In this document: one piece after another, positions 49,222-51,595 of the stretch | Layout: every line of letters begins with the position of its first letter | How positions within the stretch are numbered: the first letter of the stretch is position 1 | Notes under the pieces: generated by a model | The model's input: only the letters and a program-made list of their open reading frames with translations | Told to the model about the DNA's origin: nothing | Database searches by the model: none | Program-made: the position numbers and the translations under genes | Assembly: GCF_030269645.1 (NCBI RefSeq) | Contig: NZ_BSTR01000055.1 | Span: forward strand, 1-51,595 | DNA length: 51,595 nucleotides | Direction of reading: 5' to 3' | From: Actinokineospora sp. NBRC 105648 | GTDB lineage: Bacteria > Actinomycetota > Actinomycetes > Mycobacteriales > Pseudonocardiaceae

Positions 49222-50084
49222 GACGCGACCTCGGCGGGCTGGTAGTTGTAGACGCCCTTGAGCTTGCGGTAGGCGGCGGTGTAGAGCGCGACGCCGAGCA
49301 CGTAGGGCCTGCGGAAGATCTTCGGGTCGCGCAGCCAGAAGTTGACGTTGATGTTCATCTCCTCGAGCGACTCGGCCTGGTGCCACCAGCCCAGCGGCAG
49401 GTAGAGCATCTGGCCAGGCTCGAGGATGAGCTCCCGGCGTTCGGCCAGTTTGGACACGAGCTTGGGGAAGCGCACCGGGTCGACGTCGTCGAAGTCGAAG
49501 GCCTGGGACTTGTCGCCGAACCCGCGCGCGAGCGAGCGCGGGTAGTACTCGAACGACCCGGGCGGCGACAGGACGAACCGCTTGCGGCCCTCCAGCGCGA
49601 TGTTGAAGTTCTCCAGCTCGTCGAAGTGGCTCTGGGTGAACACGCCCTTGTGGCTGATCCACAGGTTGGCCGCGTTGAGCGAGCGCCGGTAGTCGAACAG
49701 CGCCCCGGCGTCGAAGCCGAGGACGGCGTCGACGTCGGCGGGGCTGTTGCGGATGTTGGACACGATCCGGTTCCAGGTGCCCGGGTCGGTCAGGTACTTG
49801 TCGTCGGCGAAGAAGTCCCGCAGCCGGATCTCGGTGGTGGTCCAGCGCTCGGAGTTCTGCTTGTTGCTCGGCTCGGTGAACAGGGTGACCGCCATGTCGC
49901 CGAGCCGCTCGGCCACGCCCTGCCTGCCCAGGCCCTGGACGTCGGCGGGCAGGGTGATCACCACGGGCACGTCGGCCCGGATCAGCGCCCGGATCCCGAA
50001 GGCGGTGAACTCCTCGAACGAGATGCGGGGGACCGGCAGACCGCCGAGACCGTCCCGCCCGGAGACCGGCTGTGCTGTGCTCAC
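49218..50084 (-). CDS. JmjC/cupin_8-type Fe(II)/2-oxoglutarate oxygenase-like protein
   Basis: 288 residues from GTG 50084 (GAGGA upstream), or 295 from the in-frame ATG 50105. The iron motif is SHFDELENFNIALEGRKRFV (HxD) with the distal His in LPLGWWHQAESL; LSPPGSFEYYP and MNINVNFWL are JmjC-type context. It likely hydroxylates a small molecule or carrier-free amino acid. The stop overlaps the AONS-like ATG (ATGA), so it is coupled to the biosynthetic genes. Confidence 0.88.
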   Translation of the reverse strand: MSTAQPVSGRDGLGGLPVPRISFEEFTAFGIRALIRADVPVVITLPADVQGLGRQGVAERLGDMAVTLFTEPSNKQNSERWTTTEIRLRDFFADDKYLTDPGTWNRIVSNIRNSPADVDAVLGFDAGALFDYRRSLNAANLWISHKGVFTQSHFDELENFNIALEGRKRFVLSPPGSFEYYPRSLARGFGDKSQAFDFDDVDPVRFPKLVSKLAERRELILEPGQMLYLPLGWWHQAESLEEMNINVNFWLRDPKIFRRPYVLGVALYTAAYRKLKGVYNYQPAEVAS

Positions 50085-50125
50085 GACTGTCCTCACTGTC
50101 CTCATCTGGTAGCCGTCCTCACCGG

Positions 50126-50176
50126 TGGCTGTCCGTACCTACTGGCTGCCTGTACCTGCTGGCTGTCTGTTGCTAG
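50126..50176. repeat. Three tandem 17-bp repeats between the exporter and the oxygenase
   Basis: TGGCTGTCCGTACCTAC, TGGCTGCCTGTACCTGC and TGGCTGTCTGTTGCTAG run in tandem, the last covering the exporter stop codon. A second short repeat (GTCCTCA, three times in 50088-50121) lies beside it. Confidence 0.7.
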
Positions 50177-51435
50177 TGCTCCACTACCGCGACTCCCGCG
50201 ACCGGGCGCGCGTCCCGCCCGGTCGCGCGCAGCGCCGACTGCCCGGCGACGCTGAGTCCCAACGCGACGACCCCGCCGCCGACCGCGGCCCACGCCGCGT
50301 GCTCGAAGGTCCCCAGTTCGGCGAGCCTGCCGCCCGCCGCGGTGCCCAGGGCGATGCCCAGCGCCCCGGCGCTGGCCAGCCAGGAGAACCCCTCGGAGAG
50401 GGAACCCTTGGGCGCCAACGACTCCAGCAGCGTGCTGCCGGTGATCAGCGCGGGCGCGATGGCGAGCCCGGCGACCACGGCGAACAGGCCCATCACCAGC
50501 CCGGAGCCCGCGAAGGCCAGCGGCAGGGCGCCCAGCGCCAGCACCAGGGCGGTGATCGCCAGCAGCCGGGACTGCGGGAGCCGCCAGTCGACGGCGCCGT
50601 AGACCGCGCCCGCGGCGAGGCTGCCCACCGCGGTCAGCGACAGGAACACCCCGCCGAGGCCGGGCGAGCCCAGTCCCTTGGCGAAGGCGACCATCGTGAC
50701 GTCGACCGCGCCGAGCAGGAAGCCCATGCCCGCGTAGGCGGCCATCAGCACCCGGACCCCGGGCACCGAGATCGCCCGCGGCGCCCGCTCGGCGGGCTTG
50801 CCCGCGGTCGGCTCCGGCGTCGGCTCCGACGCGCGGTGCAGCGCCACGGCGATGGAGCCGGTGGTGGTCAGCACCGCGCAGGCGACCAGGCCCGCGGCCG
50901 GGTGGACCGCCGAGGCCAGCACGGTGACCAGCAGCGGTCCGAGCAGGAAGATCGTCTCGTCGAGCATCGATTCCAGGGCGTAGGCCGCGCGCAGCCGGTC
51001 CTTGTCGACCAGCGCCGCCCACCGCGCCCGCATGAACGAGGTGAACGAGACCGAGGTGCAGCCGGTGGCCACCGCGGCCACGACGAGCAGCCACAGCGGC
51101 GCGTGCAGCAGGACCGACGCCAGCAGCCCGGTCATCGCGACCCCGTGCGCCGCGCACGCGGTGAGCAGCACCCGCCGCTGGCTGAGCCGGTCGGCCAGCC
51201 TGCCCAGCACCGGGCTGACCAGCCCCTGCGCGACCAGCATCACCGCCGCCACGGCGCCCGCCCGGCCCAGTGACCCGGTGACCGCGGTGACCAGCAGCAG
51301 GGTGGCGATGGAGCGCATGGCGATCGGGAACCGCCCGACCACCCCCCACAGCGCCAGCGCCGCGCCGCCGGGCGTCCGCAGCAACCGGAGATAGGACCCG
51401 AACCCGGAATTGGACCCCGAATCGCCCCCGGACAC
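50173..51435 (-). CDS. MFS exporter of the biosynthetic cluster
   Basis: 420 residues with twelve predicted membrane segments. The A-motif is GRLADRLSQRR after segment 2. MRARWAALVDKDRLRAAYAL and ESMLDETIFLLGPLL resemble drug-type MFS proteins of actinomycete clusters. GTG 51435 follows GGGAGA. It is first in the minus-strand run and is probably the product exporter or self-resistance gene (inference). Confidence 0.85.
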   Translation of the reverse strand: MSGGDSGSNSGFGSYLRLLRTPGGAALALWGVVGRFPIAMRSIATLLLVTAVTGSLGRAGAVAAVMLVAQGLVSPVLGRLADRLSQRRVLLTACAAHGVAMTGLLASVLLHAPLWLLVVAAVATGCTSVSFTSFMRARWAALVDKDRLRAAYALESMLDETIFLLGPLLVTVLASAVHPAAGLVACAVLTTTGSIAVALHRASEPTPEPTAGKPAERAPRAISVPGVRVLMAAYAGMGFLLGAVDVTMVAFAKGLGSPGLGGVFLSLTAVGSLAAGAVYGAVDWRLPQSRLLAITALVLALGALPLAFAGSGLVMGLFAVVAGLAIAPALITGSTLLESLAPKGSLSEGFSWLASAGALGIALGTAAGGRLAELGTFEHAAWAAVGGGVVALGLSVAGQSALRATGRDARPVAGVAVVEH

Positions 51436-51595
51436 AATTCTCCCGTCTGTGTGAGGTGAGATCCCACGCAGGGGAGCGTCAAGGTTTGTGATCTTGGTGT
51501 GAAGTCGGCGGATGTAGTGGCCGGTATCGACACATGAACGAAGAAGGTGGCCTCCTGCCTGCGATGATGCGGGTTCTCACACCATGCACATCGCA
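51436..51595. other. Right edge, promoter side of the exporter; unassigned
   Basis: The bases next to 51436 should hold the exporter promoter. From about 51480 on there is unassigned sequence with CAGGAGG-like and TTCGTTCATG motifs on the minus strand, possibly the start of a further gene or the end of a mobile element outside the window. Not enough is visible to decide. Confidence 0.3.

Noticed and set aside
51480..51595. End of an insertion sequence at the right edge
   Set aside because: Some motifs look like a transposase leader, but too little sequence is visible to support it.
1..51595. tRNA genes
   Set aside because: No segment with a clear cloverleaf and T-loop was recognised on reading; a covariance search would be needed to exclude one.

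Overview
The window looks like chromosome of a high-GC actinomycete. Strong G/C bias at third codon positions, frequent GTG starts, GTGA/ATGA gene overlaps and an IdeR/DmdR-type iron box all fit, and the gene content suggests Pseudonocardiales (Actinokineospora/Saccharothrix-like; this is inference, no rRNA gene is intact here). There are about 38 credible genes, and most of the non-coding space is filled by one repeat family.

Layout. (1) 1-4.9 kb: tail of an IS30 transposase, a repeat cluster, a cytochrome P450 divergent from an HxlR regulator, a small protein with an aromatic-amino-acid-hydroxylase-like iron site, and a DUF899 thioredoxin-like protein. (2) 4.9-14.5 kb, minus strand: the five-gene enediyne core cassette unbL-unbV-unbU-pksE-thioesterase. 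The PKS ends before the catalytic part of its C-terminal phosphopantetheinyl transferase region. (3) 14.9-18.5 kb, plus strand, divergent from the cassette: a SufS-like cysteine desulfurase, a Cys/Met gamma-lyase-type enzyme and a MetE-C-like zinc methyltransferase. (4) 18.6-21.5 kb, minus: an AraC-AhpD fusion with an internal start, a CopC-CopD fusion and a membrane protein. (5) 22.4-26.6 kb: an iron-boxed siderophore uptake ABC system. (6) 26.7-34.7 kb: SRPBCC protein, two lipoproteins, a DUF4157 protein with two HExxH motifs, a DUF1990 protein, an MFS sugar-efflux-like transporter, a GntR regulator and an unusual dNDP-glucose 4,6-dehydratase. (7) 34.7-41.4 kb: an IS110 element inserted into one repeat copy, an MFS transporter, a 23S rRNA relic next to a TetR relic, a large helical-repeat protein and a secreted ricin-type lectin. 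(8) 41.4-51.4 kb: OsmC, then a mostly minus-strand biosynthetic cluster (ATP-grasp ligase, MaoC dehydratase, ornithine cyclodeaminase-like, DmpG-like aldolase, DmpF-like acylating dehydrogenase, CitE-like lyase, AONS-type PLP enzyme, JmjC oxygenase, MFS exporter).

The two most interesting gene sets are the minimal enediyne cassette with its truncated PKS, and the 42.3-51.4 kb cluster. The latter combines C-C bond-forming CoA chemistry, an alpha-oxoamine synthase and an ATP-grasp ligase, a logic I recall from ketomethylene pseudopeptides.

The most interesting non-gene signal is a family of ~139-bp hairpin elements (seven copies, two arm types with compensatory changes between arms). They come with a second ~85-bp hairpin and ~56-bp tandem units. 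Two composite loci (21.6-22.4 kb and 40.7-41.4 kb) are inverted copies of each other. The IS110 element sits inside one hairpin, and its leader contains sequences matching its own two ends, as expected of a bridge RNA donor loop.
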